Numbered from the stretch's first letter, positions 15,833 to 25,290 are shown. The stretch is DNA of 64,000 nucleotides from Scytonema tolypothrichoides VB-61278 (GCF_000828085.3 NZ_JXCA02000027.1:337273-401272); one strand, 5' to 3'. Notes: generated from the letters alone by a model not told the origin. Translations and numbers: made by a program.

Positions 15833-18187
15833 TCAACTAATTCTCGTTTTTTTCACTAAGTTAGCAACCACAGTTGCTAATTCATCTGGTTCGACAGGCT
15901 TAGATAGGTGCATTTGAAATCCTTGACACAGCGATCGCATTCGATCCTCTTCCCTAGCATACGCTGTGACTGCCACTGCTGGAATATCTCCTCCTTGCTC
16001 TTTGGGAAGCGCCCGTACTCTCGCAATTAAGCTGTAGCCATCTTCTTCTGGCATACCAATATCGCTCACCAGCACATCCAATTTCTGTTGTGAGATAACT
16101 TGAATTGCTTCAATTGCTGATGAAACTGCAATCACCTCAGCGCCAGACATCTCTATTGCGGTGACAAGAAAATCTCGCGTATCAGCCTCATCATCAACTA
16201 CTAGTATTCGCATTCCATCAAGTATTGGTGGAGGTGTAGAACTAGACAGCATAGGTGCAGAATTCTTTTCTCCTTTGCTGTGATGGGTTCTTGCTTCCCT
16301 GCTTTCTTTAAGAAGTGGTAACTGAACTGTAAAAGTTGCTCCTTTTCCTTCACCTTGACTATATGCATGAACGGTTCCACCATGCAACTCTACCAAATGA
16401 CGCACAATTGCTAACCCTAGTCCTAATCCACTATAGGTGCGAGTCGTTGAACTATCAGCCTGTCGAAAGCGCTCAAACACATAAGGGACAAACTCAGGGC
16501 TGATTCCTTTACCTGTATCTGTCACTGTAATTTCGACATGAGAGTTTACACGTTCTAGCCCGACTTGAACCAGTCCTCCTTGGGGAGTGAACTTGACTGC
16601 ATTCGTTAATAAGTTCCAGACAACTTGCTGTAAACGATCAAAGTCTCCAGCAACAGAATTAGCCGTTGGGTCAAGCAGCAATTGAAGTTGAATTTCCTTT
16701 GCCGTTGCGGCTGGACGTACTGTTTCTATTGCTGCTTCAATCACCCCAACCAGTTTAATGGGGCGAACATTCAACCGCAGCTTACCCTGGATAATGCGGG
16801 AGACATCGAGCAAATCTTCTACCAGTTGCGCTTGTGACTTGGCACTGCGCTCAATTGTCTCCATTGCACGTGCGGTTGTCTGTGCGTCAAACTTGCGAGT
16901 ATTGAGTAACTTAATCCACCCTAGCATAGCATTAAGGGGAGAGCGGAGTTCGTGGGAAAGAGTCGCCAAAAATTCATCTTTCATGCGATTGGCGGTTTCG
17001 GCTGCACTTCTTGCTTTCTGTTCGCTCTCAAGTAGCTGGGTGCGTTCGTCTTCAATTCGCTTGCGTTCAGTAAAATCACGCATAATTTTACAAAAACCTC
17101 GTAGCCGACCCGCTTCATCTACTAAGGGTGTAACGATACCACTTCCCCAAAAACGGCTACCGTCTTTCCGTACGTGCCAGCGTTCATCCTCAGCCCGCCC
17201 TTCTGTCACCGCTTTTTCCAGTTCTTGCTTGTCTGCGCCCTGCTGCAAGTCTTCTGGTGTAAAAATACAAGAGGCAGGCTGCCCAAGAATCTCTGATTCC
17301 TGATACCCCAACATATACTGGGCTCCCAAACTCCAACCAGTAACCAGCCCTTGCTGATCTAAGAAAAAAATTGCATAGTCCTTTACGTTTTCCAACAGGA
17401 GGCGGAACCGCTCTTCGGTTGAACGCAACGCTATTTCTGCCTGCCTGTGAGCCGTAATATCAGCGAGGATGTAAACAGCACCAGTAAACGCTCCGTGCTT
17501 ATCTAGCACAGGATCTACTCTGACAGAAAACCACCATCCCCTAGTATGGATAACTAAACTTTCACGACAGCGAGTTTCCTGAACACGAAGGAAAGGATTG
17601 ACATTGCAGCCAGATAGTGCTGTATTCATGAGTTCCTGATGCTGGCTGCCGATAATTTCCCTGAACGGTTTGCTCAAAAATTTCTGCATCGCTTTATTAC
17701 AGCGCAGGATGTGACCTTGGTGATCCAGCAGGGCAACTCCATCACTAATGGAGTCGAAAGTTGTTTGCCACTCCCGCGCTCGAGCTAAAGCTGACTCCTC
17801 AGCTCGCCGCATCCTCAGTAATGCTTTCACCGTTGCAATTAACTCGATAGACTCCACAGGTTGCGCTAGGAAAGCATCTGCACCGCTGTTTAACCCTTGA
17901 GCTTTGTCGTGACTACCAATAAAATGGGCAGACAGATGAAGCACGGGAAGGTTAGTAGTCGCTGGGTTAGATTTAATTTGATGACAAATTTCAAAGCCGT
18001 TTATATCAGGAAGCTGGACATCTAGAATCACTAAATCGGGTTTAGCTTGGGCGATCGCCGCTAACCCCCCCTCCCCTGTAGCCGCCTCCATCACTCCAAA
18101 GCCCGCATTTCGCAATACACGCGCGACGACATAACGGTTGGTTTCGTTGTCGTCAATGTGCAAGATAGTGACTAACGGCGTTGACAT
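15833..18187 (-). CDS. Hybrid sensor histidine kinase (REC-PAS-PAS-HisKA-HATPase-REC)
   Basis: 784 residues. An N-terminal receiver (TILHIDDNETNRYVVARVL, phospho-Asp in LVILDVQLPD) is followed by two PAS domains (about 140-255 and 260-375). Then come HisKA with FLATLSHELRSPLNAM (His about 410), HATPase_c with NLLTNAVKF and GLGLGLAIVRHLVELHGG, and a C-terminal receiver (MRILVVDDEADTRDF; Asp in VLVSDIGMPEEDG). It is cytosolic, without membrane helices. It is the last gene of the stressosome operon, 10 bases after the previous kinase. It probably relays or outputs the signal sensed upstream. Confidence 0.93.
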   Translation of the reverse strand: MSTPLVTILHIDDNETNRYVVARVLRNAGFGVMEAATGEGGLAAIAQAKPDLVILDVQLPDINGFEICHQIKSNPATTNLPVLHLSAHFIGSHDKAQGLNSGADAFLAQPVESIELIATVKALLRMRRAEESALARAREWQTTFDSISDGVALLDHQGHILRCNKAMQKFLSKPFREIIGSQHQELMNTALSGCNVNPFLRVQETRCRESLVIHTRGWWFSVRVDPVLDKHGAFTGAVYILADITAHRQAEIALRSTEERFRLLLENVKDYAIFFLDQQGLVTGWSLGAQYMLGYQESEILGQPASCIFTPEDLQQGADKQELEKAVTEGRAEDERWHVRKDGSRFWGSGIVTPLVDEAGRLRGFCKIMRDFTERKRIEDERTQLLESEQKARSAAETANRMKDEFLATLSHELRSPLNAMLGWIKLLNTRKFDAQTTARAMETIERSAKSQAQLVEDLLDVSRIIQGKLRLNVRPIKLVGVIEAAIETVRPAATAKEIQLQLLLDPTANSVAGDFDRLQQVVWNLLTNAVKFTPQGGLVQVGLERVNSHVEITVTDTGKGISPEFVPYVFERFRQADSSTTRTYSGLGLGLAIVRHLVELHGGTVHAYSQGEGKGATFTVQLPLLKESREARTHHSKGEKNSAPMLSSSTPPPILDGMRILVVDDEADTRDFLVTAIEMSGAEVIAVSSAIEAIQVISQQKLDVLVSDIGMPEEDGYSLIARVRALPKEQGGDIPAVAVTAYAREEDRMRSLCQGFQMHLSKPVEPDELATVVANLVKKTRIS

Positions 18188-18197
18188 AATTTTTCTC

Positions 18198-20333
18198 TCA
18201 GGTATTTAAGAATAACCCAGCTTTTGTGAGGGCTTCCCGCAATTGGGCGATGGCAACTTCTTGAGAAAGAATCTCTTTAGAAATAATTGCTATGGTGTGT
18301 TGAGCAAGAAAGTTTTGCTCTTGGGCTTCCAAGTGTTTTGATGTGTTAACAATAACAGGAATTGCACGAGTTACGGGGTTACTTTTAAGCTGATTTAAAA
18401 CTTCCACGCCACTCATTGTGGGCATTGTCATGTCAAGAACAATACAGCAAGGATTTTCAGCTTGAGCTAAACGAATCCCCTCGCGTCCATCTGCGGCTTC
18501 TTGAATCTCAAGCGGAGTATCGACAAGAAGTTGCTTTAACACGTATCGGCATGCCTGATCGTCATCTATAAGTAAGAGCTTTTGTTTCCTACCCTGTTTG
18601 ACTAGTGTATTGAGTTTGTTCAACAGTAAAAATCTATCTACAGGTTTAATCAAGAATCCATCGGCTCCTTGAGCCATCACTTGCTTTTCGTTATCAACGA
18701 CGGTGATCACAAGAATAGGTATATTTCGAGTTTGTTCATGACTTTTGCTTTCCACCAAGAATGCCCAAGAACTTTCTCCTTCTAACAACATATCCAGGAT
18801 AATAGCTATTGGCTGACACACGGTTAGCGCCTGCTTTGCCTCCTTGAGATTTCGGCACGAAATCAGCTGATAATTCGACCCTTGAAAATACTTTTCGTAA
18901 GTAAAAAGAGTTTCATCATGGTCTTCCACGACTACAATGGGGCGGCGAGTTGGATCGATTTGCCAAGTAGATTGTAGTATTGAGGGGATTTCAGCAGCAC
19001 CGGAGTACATCAGTGGAATTGACGCAAAAAATGTCGATCCCTTACCTAATTCACTCTTGAGTGAGACGCTTCCTCCTAACAATTCTGCCAATTTACGCGA
19101 GAGTGGTAGTCCCAAACCTGTTCCTTTGACTTTTTTTTGGAGTTTAGATTCTATCTGAATAAATTCGTCAAAAATCCGCTTTTGGTCGTCTTTTCCAATC
19201 CCGATACCTGTATCGGTGACTGAGAAAGTGACGGTGTTCCCTGTCATCACTGCTGCTAAGCGAATCTCTCCCTGTTCGGTAAATTTTAGTGCATTGGAGA
19301 TGAAGTTTCGCAGAATTTGAGCAACTTTACCTTCATCGGTGTGGAGAGGTAAGATACCAACAGGTTCTTCAAAAATCAGCGTCACTGAGGAGTTATGAGC
19401 AAGCAGAGGACGCAGCATTCCCCTCAAAGTCGCGAACAAATCGCTAACTTCAAAATGACTGGGATAAACTTCAGTTTTTCCAGCTTCTACCTTGGCGATG
19501 TCCAAAAGGTCGTTGACTAAATCCAAAAGACCAAGCGCCGCTTTTTGCATGAACAGAACTTGCTTTTCCTGCTCTGTTGTCAACGGACCATCCATCCGGT
19601 CTAACAAAATCCGCGAAAGTGATACTACTGAGTTTAGCGGTGTGCGAAACTCATGGCTCATATTTGAGAGAAATCGCGTCTTGAGTTCATTAGCTCGTTG
19701 TAGAGAATCCGCTTTTTCGTCTAATTCAGCATACAAAGCCACAACACCGCGATTTGTATCTTCTAATTCGCGGTTGAGTTGACTTAACTCCTCCTCACGC
19801 TTGCGTAGTTCCTCCATTGTGCCGAGGAGTTCCTGGTTTTGTCGCTGAATTTCCTCAAATGGATTTTGTGGTTTTCGATTATCCAAGTCATCTCTAATTT
19901 GATGCAAGCGCCCTGTTGTGAGTTTGGGCGATCTCTTTGACAAAGTCTTCCCCATCAACACAGTCGTTCCCTCGTTCACAACCGACGAAATTTCAAAGCG
20001 ATCCATCAGCCGTCCAGTACCGATAATTCCCCCCATCCCAGTTTCAGATGTGTATTGTCCATCTAAAATCGCCTTTAAGTTGGCAATTCCGGGACCTCTA
20101 TCATGAATGCGAATCCAAAAGTTTTGGGGCGAGTTGTCATCTACCGAAAATTCCACGGTTCCACCTTTGGCATATACAAAGGCATTCCGAGCAATTTCTG
20201 AAACCCCTGTGGCAAGGCGTGCTTGGTCTTGAGCATCAAATCCCAAGGCTTGGGCGATTTGGCGTGCTTGTTGACGGGTCAGCACGACATCTTGCTCGTA
20301 GCGAATTTCTAAGGTGAGGATGGTTGTACTCAT
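18198..20333 (-). CDS. RsbT-like ATPase fused to hybrid histidine kinase with two receivers
   Basis: About 711 residues from ATG at 20333 (MSTTILTLEIRYEQDVVL). Residues 1-135 form an RsbT/RsbW-like GHKL ATPase (SEIARNAFVYAKGG, IHDRGPGIANL, GTGRLMDRFEI). A coiled coil follows at about 155-225, then HisKA with FLSNMSHEFRTPLNS, HATPase_c (NFISNALKFTE, GTGLGLPLSRKLAELLGG) and two receivers (Asp in AIILDMLLEGE and CIVLDMTMPTM). The fused anti-sigma-type ATPase suggests that it docks to the RsbS/RsbR stressosome like RsbT and so couples the stressosome to phosphorelay signalling (inference). The gap to the PP2C gene is only two bases, so translational coupling is likely. Confidence 0.92.
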   Translation of the reverse strand: MSTTILTLEIRYEQDVVLTRQQARQIAQALGFDAQDQARLATGVSEIARNAFVYAKGGTVEFSVDDNSPQNFWIRIHDRGPGIANLKAILDGQYTSETGMGGIIGTGRLMDRFEISSVVNEGTTVLMGKTLSKRSPKLTTGRLHQIRDDLDNRKPQNPFEEIQRQNQELLGTMEELRKREEELSQLNRELEDTNRGVVALYAELDEKADSLQRANELKTRFLSNMSHEFRTPLNSVVSLSRILLDRMDGPLTTEQEKQVLFMQKAALGLLDLVNDLLDIAKVEAGKTEVYPSHFEVSDLFATLRGMLRPLLAHNSSVTLIFEEPVGILPLHTDEGKVAQILRNFISNALKFTEQGEIRLAAVMTGNTVTFSVTDTGIGIGKDDQKRIFDEFIQIESKLQKKVKGTGLGLPLSRKLAELLGGSVSLKSELGKGSTFFASIPLMYSGAAEIPSILQSTWQIDPTRRPIVVVEDHDETLFTYEKYFQGSNYQLISCRNLKEAKQALTVCQPIAIILDMLLEGESSWAFLVESKSHEQTRNIPILVITVVDNEKQVMAQGADGFLIKPVDRFLLLNKLNTLVKQGRKQKLLLIDDDQACRYVLKQLLVDTPLEIQEAADGREGIRLAQAENPCCIVLDMTMPTMSGVEVLNQLKSNPVTRAIPVIVNTSKHLEAQEQNFLAQHTIAIISKEILSQEVAIAQLREALTKAGLFLNT

Positions 20334-20335
20334 CT

Positions 20336-21352
20336 TTAAGAAGCCTGACACGCGACCAGGACAGTGACATCATCGCGCACTCGGTTAAAGTCTCGGTAGA
20401 GAACTCCGGCAATCAAGCTGGGATGTTTGTGGATTATACCTGGATAGCGCTCTAATTGCCATTGGGTTCCCAAGCCATCCGAATGCATAATCAAGAGTGC
20501 GTCGGGATGCCATTGGTAAGTAAACTCTTGAATTTTGCGAACTTCATACCCGACTGTACCGTTGTAGGAAACCAGGTTTTGGTGTCCTGTATCCGAGAAG
20601 ATGGTGCCAGCAATATTGCCGATTCCAGCGAAGCGAACAGATTGATGTGCAAAATTGATTTCTGCGATCGCCACCGCTGCTCCCCGTGTGCTTCGTAAAG
20701 CGACATGAGCTGCTTCCATAATTTCTTTGGGACTGCGGTGGACATTTTCGTGAAAAACTCTCACACCTTCCCTTGATGCTTGAGCCGCTTGCGGTCCATG
20801 ACCTAACCCATCAGCAACCATTACTAGACAGCGCTGTTGACTCATTTCACATGCCCAAGTATCGCCTGAAACCTCTTCTCCCACCTTTGGCTGACACACC
20901 ACTCCCAACTCCAGCAACTCCAAATTCTCTGGAGGTGGATTTATGGGTAAGGGACTAGCCCAAAACTGGCTGAGGATAGCTGTCCCCACATCTAAGATAG
21001 AATGAATCTCAAAACAATCTGAAAGACGCTTGATAGCTCCTAACCCATTTCCGGGACCTCCCGCTGTCGAATACCCATCCTGCATACATTCGTCTATATT
21101 GCTTATTCCTGGTCCTTTGTCCAATGCCAGGATTTCCAGACCTGCAATTTTAGATTTTTCAATTTCCTGTAGTAGCAGTACTCCTTCTGTTGCGTGTCGT
21201 ACCAAGTTGGTAGCGACTTCAGTCACCACAACGCCCACCTTTGCACGCTCAGTTTCATTAAAACCGAGACGAGTTGCTAACGATAGAGCGCTCCGTCGCG
21301 CATCACCAGCCTGACTTTGCTCTAAAATTGGTAAGGCGAGGGTTTCTTTCAT
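20336..21352 (-). CDS. GHKL ATPase-PP2C (SpoIIE/RsbX-like) phosphatase
   Basis: About 338 residues from ATG at 21352 (MKETLALPILEQSQAGDARR). Residues 1-120 form an RsbT/RsbW-like ATPase (VVVTEVATNLVRHATEGV, DKGPGISNI, NGLGAIKRLSD). Residues about 145-335 form a PP2C phosphatase with metal-binding Asp in GEEVSGDTW, VADGLGHGPQAA, IMHSDGLGTQW and DDVTVLVA. In Bacillus-type stressosomes RsbX is the PP2C that resets phosphorylated RsbR and RsbS; this protein likely does that here. The N-terminal ATPase may let it bind the complex. It lies seven bases after rsbT. Confidence 0.92.
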   Translation of the reverse strand: MKETLALPILEQSQAGDARRSALSLATRLGFNETERAKVGVVVTEVATNLVRHATEGVLLLQEIEKSKIAGLEILALDKGPGISNIDECMQDGYSTAGGPGNGLGAIKRLSDCFEIHSILDVGTAILSQFWASPLPINPPPENLELLELGVVCQPKVGEEVSGDTWACEMSQQRCLVMVADGLGHGPQAAQASREGVRVFHENVHRSPKEIMEAAHVALRSTRGAAVAIAEINFAHQSVRFAGIGNIAGTIFSDTGHQNLVSYNGTVGYEVRKIQEFTYQWHPDALLIMHSDGLGTQWQLERYPGIIHKHPSLIAGVLYRDFNRVRDDVTVLVACQAS

Positions 21353-21359
21353 ATCTATA

Positions 21360-21764
21360 TTATTTCCACTTTGTAATCGTAACGCAGGTGCCCTCACCTA
21401 CACGGGAGACAATCTCAAATTCATTCACCAGTCGCTTTGCACCGCTTAACCCCATACCCAGTCCACCACCTGTGGTGTAACCATCTTTGAGTGCCAAGTC
21501 GATATCAGGTATTCCTGGTCCTGAGTCTTCAAAAACGAGCCGCAAACCGCGACGCCTCCCATCCTCAAGTGCTTGGAGTTTGACAGTGCCACCGCCTCCA
21601 TAGTCTAGAGTATTACGGGCGAGTTCGCTTGCTGCCGTGACAATTTTCGTTTGATCCACCAGGCTAAACCCTAGTTTGACAGCAAATTGACGTACCGCCT
21701 GCCGAACCAAAACCACATCTTGTGGGGATTGGATACTCATGCTTTCACTCGTGAGCATATCCAT
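21360..21764 (-). CDS. rsbT: RsbT-like serine/threonine kinase (stressosome switch kinase)
   Basis: 134 residues. I chose the ATG at 21764 because a perfect AGGAGG sits 8 bases upstream; an in-frame GTG at 21773 is too close to that site. It is a GHKL ATPase with the N box TAASELARNTLDYGGGG, the G1 box FEDSGPGIPDI and the G2 box GGGLGMGLSGAKRLVNEF. RsbT phosphorylates RsbR and RsbS and, when released, activates a downstream partner. The start overlaps the rsbS end by 20 bases, typical of translational coupling. Order R-S-T matches known stressosome modules. Confidence 0.93.
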   Translation of the reverse strand: MDMLTSESMSIQSPQDVVLVRQAVRQFAVKLGFSLVDQTKIVTAASELARNTLDYGGGGTVKLQALEDGRRRGLRLVFEDSGPGIPDIDLALKDGYTTGGGLGMGLSGAKRLVNEFEIVSRVGEGTCVTITKWK

Positions 21765-22140
21765 CTGCGCCACCTCCTGCGTTCGCCTTCAGCGATGTTC
21801 GCAGAAGTGCCATGCCCTTTTCAACGTTTAAAGCGGTGCGAATTCCTGCTAAGGAAAGTCCTAGTTCTACTAGGGTGATGGCGACTGCTGGTTGCATACC
21901 AACGACAACGGTTTGAGCATCAAGAATCTGTGACATCTTGGCAATGTTTCCTAGGATTCTGCCAATAAAGGAATCCACAATTTCTAAAGACGAAATATCG
22001 ATGAGCACCCCACGAGCTTGAGTGTCGGTGATACGATTTGTCAAGTCATCTTGCAAAGTCATAGCTAGGCGATCATGCATATCAACCTGAATGGTTACTA
22101 AAAGGAATTCGCCCATCTGGAGTATGGGAATGCGTTCCAT
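21745..22140 (-). CDS. rsbS: RsbS-like STAS-domain protein
   Basis: 131 residues, a single STAS domain. ATG at 22140 is preceded by TAGGAGGT at 8 bases. The phosphorylation site is kept as Ser in DISSLEIVDSFIGRIL (about 58), equivalent to Bacillus subtilis RsbS Ser59. TVVVGMQPAVAITLVELGLSL follows as in RsbS. By family it forms the stressosome core with RsbR and holds RsbT until phosphorylated. It lies 20 bases after rsbR. Confidence 0.94.
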   Translation of the reverse strand: MERIPILQMGEFLLVTIQVDMHDRLAMTLQDDLTNRITDTQARGVLIDISSLEIVDSFIGRILGNIAKMSQILDAQTVVVGMQPAVAITLVELGLSLAGIRTALNVEKGMALLRTSLKANAGGGADGYAHE

Positions 22141-22160
22141 AACTTAAACCTCCTAACTCC

Positions 22161-23024
22161 TTAGCGAGTTTGCGGACGGTTGATTGTCATCCCAAGACGT
22201 TTTAGAGCCAGCAGGAAAGCATCAGCTAAAGTCGCCTTTGTCACCACGTCCGCCAAATCTACACCAAGGTAAACAATTGTTTGAGCAATCTGGGGGCGAA
22301 TTCCACTAATAAGGCACTCTGCACCCATCAACCGAGCTGCGGTAACCGTCTTCAATAAATGCTGAGCTGTGAGCGTATCTACTGTTGGCACTCCAGTAAT
22401 ATCAATAATGGCAATTTCTGAACCCGTTTCCACAATCTTTTGTAACAAAGACTCCATCATCACCTGGGTGCGGCTGCTGTCTAAAGTACCAATAATGGGT
22501 AAAGCTAAAATGCCATCCCAAAGTTTAACAACTGGTGTTGAAAGTTCCAGCAACTCTTCCTGCTGGCGACTGATAACTTCTTCACGCGTCTTTTGATAAG
22601 CTTCTACGGTTAACAATCCCAGCTGATCTATAAGAGTAGTCGCAAGCCAGGTGTCTTCAACCAGACAGTTTGCGTCTTCAACGTGTTCTTGACGCAAACG
22701 AGTAAACAGAGCTTGTTTAAACGAGAAAATAAAGGTCGCTGTTTCCGATGGTGTAAAACCTTTTTGCGATCGACTTCGAGAAATACTGGTTAGCATTTCG
22801 CGCACATCCCGCCATTGAGAAGATTGCACGTTGATCAAATTGTCGTGCTGTACCGCATTTTTCAACAAAGTCAGGAATTCCTGACACTCCTGTTGTAGTT
22901 CCGTCTCTTTCAGCAAACTCTTGCGGGTGTTGTTAGCCATGAGCGCTTGCATCCAATCAGCCAACAAATCCGCTTCGTATTTTTCAATCACCTGTGGAAT
23001 TTTACTACCATTGCTTAAGCCCAT
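22161..23024 (-). CDS. rsbR: RsbR-like stressosome sensor with C-terminal STAS domain
   Basis: About 287 residues from ATG at 23024 (MGLSNGSKIPQVIEKYEADLL), with AGAAGGG about 8 bases upstream. Residues 1-165 form an all-helical N-terminal domain (ADLLADWMQALMANN) that should be the sensor. Residues about 168-285 are a STAS domain carrying both phospho-Thr positions: Thr in GVPTVDTLTAQHL and Thr in IRPQIAQTIVYLGVDL, matching Bacillus RsbR Thr171 and Thr205. The signal it senses is unknown. It is the first gene of a six-gene operon (22140 to 15833 downstream). Confidence 0.93.
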   Translation of the reverse strand: MGLSNGSKIPQVIEKYEADLLADWMQALMANNTRKSLLKETELQQECQEFLTLLKNAVQHDNLINVQSSQWRDVREMLTSISRSRSQKGFTPSETATFIFSFKQALFTRLRQEHVEDANCLVEDTWLATTLIDQLGLLTVEAYQKTREEVISRQQEELLELSTPVVKLWDGILALPIIGTLDSSRTQVMMESLLQKIVETGSEIAIIDITGVPTVDTLTAQHLLKTVTAARLMGAECLISGIRPQIAQTIVYLGVDLADVVTKATLADAFLLALKRLGMTINRPQTR

Positions 23025-23378
23025 ATGATGATCCCTTCTACCTGAGAGGCATTTAGTCACTAATTAATATGTTTATGTATTCAGTGTCAATCATCTAGGC
23101 TTCTGGGTTACTAGCTCGCTGAAATTCTGGGTTTTTTCTTAAATGAGGTAGTTCCTAAAGGCTTATGCTTCCATATCATTATAATGTTTGGCGGCAGAAG
23201 CAAGACCTCTAAGCTTGACAAAATCCATAAAGCCGAGCTTAGTAATTAGCGCAGAAATACTATAGCTATTGCTACTAAATACTATTTAACTGGAAATTCA
23301 TACTTTTTTAAAGTTTGCGACGCAAACTTTAAATGTTATGGAACCTATCTATTTTCCACTTGGTAAAGGTAATTCAAA
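23025..23378. other. Divergent promoter region between the stressosome and beta-propeller operons
   Basis: 354 AT-rich bases separating rsbR (minus) from the beta-propeller gene (plus). Apart from the 27-bp palindrome at 23307-23333, no gene or RNA is seen. Promoters of both operons should lie here. Confidence 0.6.
23307..23333. promoter_or_regulatory. 27-bp perfect palindrome before the beta-propeller operon
   Basis: TTTAAAGTTTGCG and CGCAAACTTTAAA are perfect 13-bp inverted arms around a single A (23320). It ends 45 bases before the start codon at 23379. It could be a dimeric regulator's operator or a dispersed hairpin. The downstream response regulator is a possible binder (inference). 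Confidence 0.6.
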
Positions 23379-24767
23379 ATGAGTTTATCGCGTCGATATT
23401 TTCTTTTATCCAGTGTCGCAATCACCACAGTAGCTGCAACCCAGTTAGGCGTTAGCGCCCAAAATACCAATAAAAACCGCTCCAATTCCCAAGTAAATCA
23501 AAAAGATCGTGTTTTTATTTGCAACGAGGATTCCAACACAATTTCGGTGATTAACCCATTCACCAATCAGGTAGAAACAACAATTAACCTGACGAGTTTC
23601 GATGAAGATCCCCGTCCTCCGTTTCGTTTTGTCACCGGAGGTATGATGCCAACCCATGCTGCGATGATAATTAAGCCACTGTATCATGGCGCAATCCACA
23701 TCCATGGAGCGGCACCATCACCTGATTCCCGTTTGCTAGCGGTGACTGGCCGTGGTACAAGTAACGTTTATCTCATAGATGTTGAGAAAAAACGCGTGCT
23801 TGGCACAAAGCCGAATCCGCTTCATGAACAGGGAACTGACGTCAATCCACAATGGATTTCTAGTGGCATTTTGGTTGGACGGGAACCCCACGAACCAACT
23901 TTTACTCGCAATGGTAAAGAATTATGGGTAGCCTTGCGTGGTGAAAATCGCATTGCAATTTTAGATGTGCAAGCTGCCCTGGAAGCCCTTGAAAAAGGAA
24001 TAACAGTTGGTGCGGTGCGGCAATATATTAATACCCTTGATGGTTCAGCCCAAGTATGGTTTTCGCGTTCTGGTGATACTGCATTTGTGATCTCCCAGAA
24101 AACGCCGTTTGTTGATGTTTTTGATGTTAACCCGGACATAAACGGATGGAGCCAACCAAAACTGAAAACCCGGCTTGACATCAAAGCGCAAGACCCATTT
24201 GGCTTTACTCCCTTCCAAAAAACTACACCAGATGGCAAAGAAATTTGGTTTTCTCACAAACTTGCCGATGCTCTCTCAGTTAGGGAGACAAGTGGCTCCT
24301 ATCGAATACTTGACTACATTTTACTCGGCGAGCGCGCCCGACCCAACCATATAGAATTTGTCGAAAACCAAAAGGGTAAAGTAGTTTACGCCACTTTTGC
24401 ACGAGTGGATGATGGTGGCCCTGGCGGTGTTCCTTATAGCCAAGTAGCAATTGTTGACCGAGAAACGCCAGCTGGAAAACGTCGTGTAGTGGGAACATTT
24501 TTTAGTCACGGACGCGAAGCGCACGGACTTTGGACAAATCCAGAAAATACGCGACTCTACATTGCTCACGAACTCGATGAACTACCCTCAACGTCGAATG
24601 CAGGGCAAACAGTATGTACTGTTTTTGATGTTTCAAATCCTTTAGAGCCAGTTTTTATCACCCAAATTCCCCTCGGTGATTTACAACTACCTTCAGGAAA
24701 TTTGCGGAATAAGAAAAGCATTAATTTAGTCTACGTGCGCCTTGGTGTGCCGAGTCAGACTGCATAA
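23379..24767 (+). CDS. Exported YncE-like beta-propeller protein
   Basis: 462 residues. The N terminus MSLSRRYFLLSSVAITTVAA carries a twin-arginine motif (SRRYFLL) and a hydrophobic stretch with cleavage near VSAQ, so Tat export is likely. The mature part has repeated YVTN/YncE-type blades: DRVFICNEDSNTISVINPFT, SRLLAVTGRGTSNVYLIDV, GKELWVALRGENRIAILDV. Such seven-bladed propellers act as periplasmic scaffolds or metal-linked proteins; enzymatic activity is not evident. It opens an operon with a DUF305 protein and a two-component system; gaps are 27, 19 and 19 bases. Confidence 0.85.
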   Translation: MSLSRRYFLLSSVAITTVAATQLGVSAQNTNKNRSNSQVNQKDRVFICNEDSNTISVINPFTNQVETTINLTSFDEDPRPPFRFVTGGMMPTHAAMIIKPLYHGAIHIHGAAPSPDSRLLAVTGRGTSNVYLIDVEKKRVLGTKPNPLHEQGTDVNPQWISSGILVGREPHEPTFTRNGKELWVALRGENRIAILDVQAALEALEKGITVGAVRQYINTLDGSAQVWFSRSGDTAFVISQKTPFVDVFDVNPDINGWSQPKLKTRLDIKAQDPFGFTPFQKTTPDGKEIWFSHKLADALSVRETSGSYRILDYILLGERARPNHIEFVENQKGKVVYATFARVDDGGPGGVPYSQVAIVDRETPAGKRRVVGTFFSHGREAHGLWTNPENTRLYIAHELDELPSTSNAGQTVCTVFDVSNPLEPVFITQIPLGDLQLPSGNLRNKKSINLVYVRLGVPSQTA

Positions 24768-24794
24768 GACTAGTTCTGGAAGTAGAGGTAAGCG

Positions 24795-25271
24795 ATGTTT
24801 GTGAGAGTCTCGTTTTTCGTTTTGCTAACAATATTTATTGTGTTTGGCTTTGCGCAAGTTCCGGTGCAGGCAAACCAAGCTTTGCATCATCACACAGATA
24901 ACACTCTGGTTTCTAGTAACTTTAGTTTAGAAGCAGCAAAATTTACCTTTGCAATGGATGCTGGGATGAAAAAAATGATGGCTGATATGCACCGACTTCG
25001 GATGACGAGTAATCCTGATGTTGATTTCCTCGCCATGATGATTCCCCATCATGAAGGTGCAGTGGAAATGGCGCGGTTGGTGCTGTTGTATGGTACAGAT
25101 CCTTTGGTGCGGCAGTTGGCTGTTGAGATTATCACCTCACAACAAGTGGAAATTGCTGCTATGCAAGCTAGGCTTGCAGTACTTGAGCAAGGTGCAGATC
25201 CTAATCCTGATGGTTTTCCTGCTATTAATGGCACAAGGGGGAGCGTGGTATCCAATTCACCAAAGCCTTAA
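24795..25271 (+). CDS. DUF305 exported protein
   Basis: 158 residues. Residues 1-27 form a signal peptide (FFVLLTIFIVFGFAQVPVQA). The DUF305 domain is helical and rich in His and Met: FAMDAGMKKMMADMHRLRM, then FLAMMIPHHEGAVEMARLVL and TSQQVEIAAMQARL. The IPHHEGAVEMA motif is the family hallmark and could bind metal. DUF305 genes often sit near metal-stress systems. Here the gene lies between the beta-propeller and a response regulator/kinase pair, suggesting a periplasmic sensing or handling unit. Confidence 0.9.
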   Translation: MFVRVSFFVLLTIFIVFGFAQVPVQANQALHHHTDNTLVSSNFSLEAAKFTFAMDAGMKKMMADMHRLRMTSNPDVDFLAMMIPHHEGAVEMARLVLLYGTDPLVRQLAVEIITSQQVEIAAMQARLAVLEQGADPNPDGFPAINGTRGSVVSNSPKP

Positions 25272-25290
25272 ATTAGAGAGTTGAGTGAGA

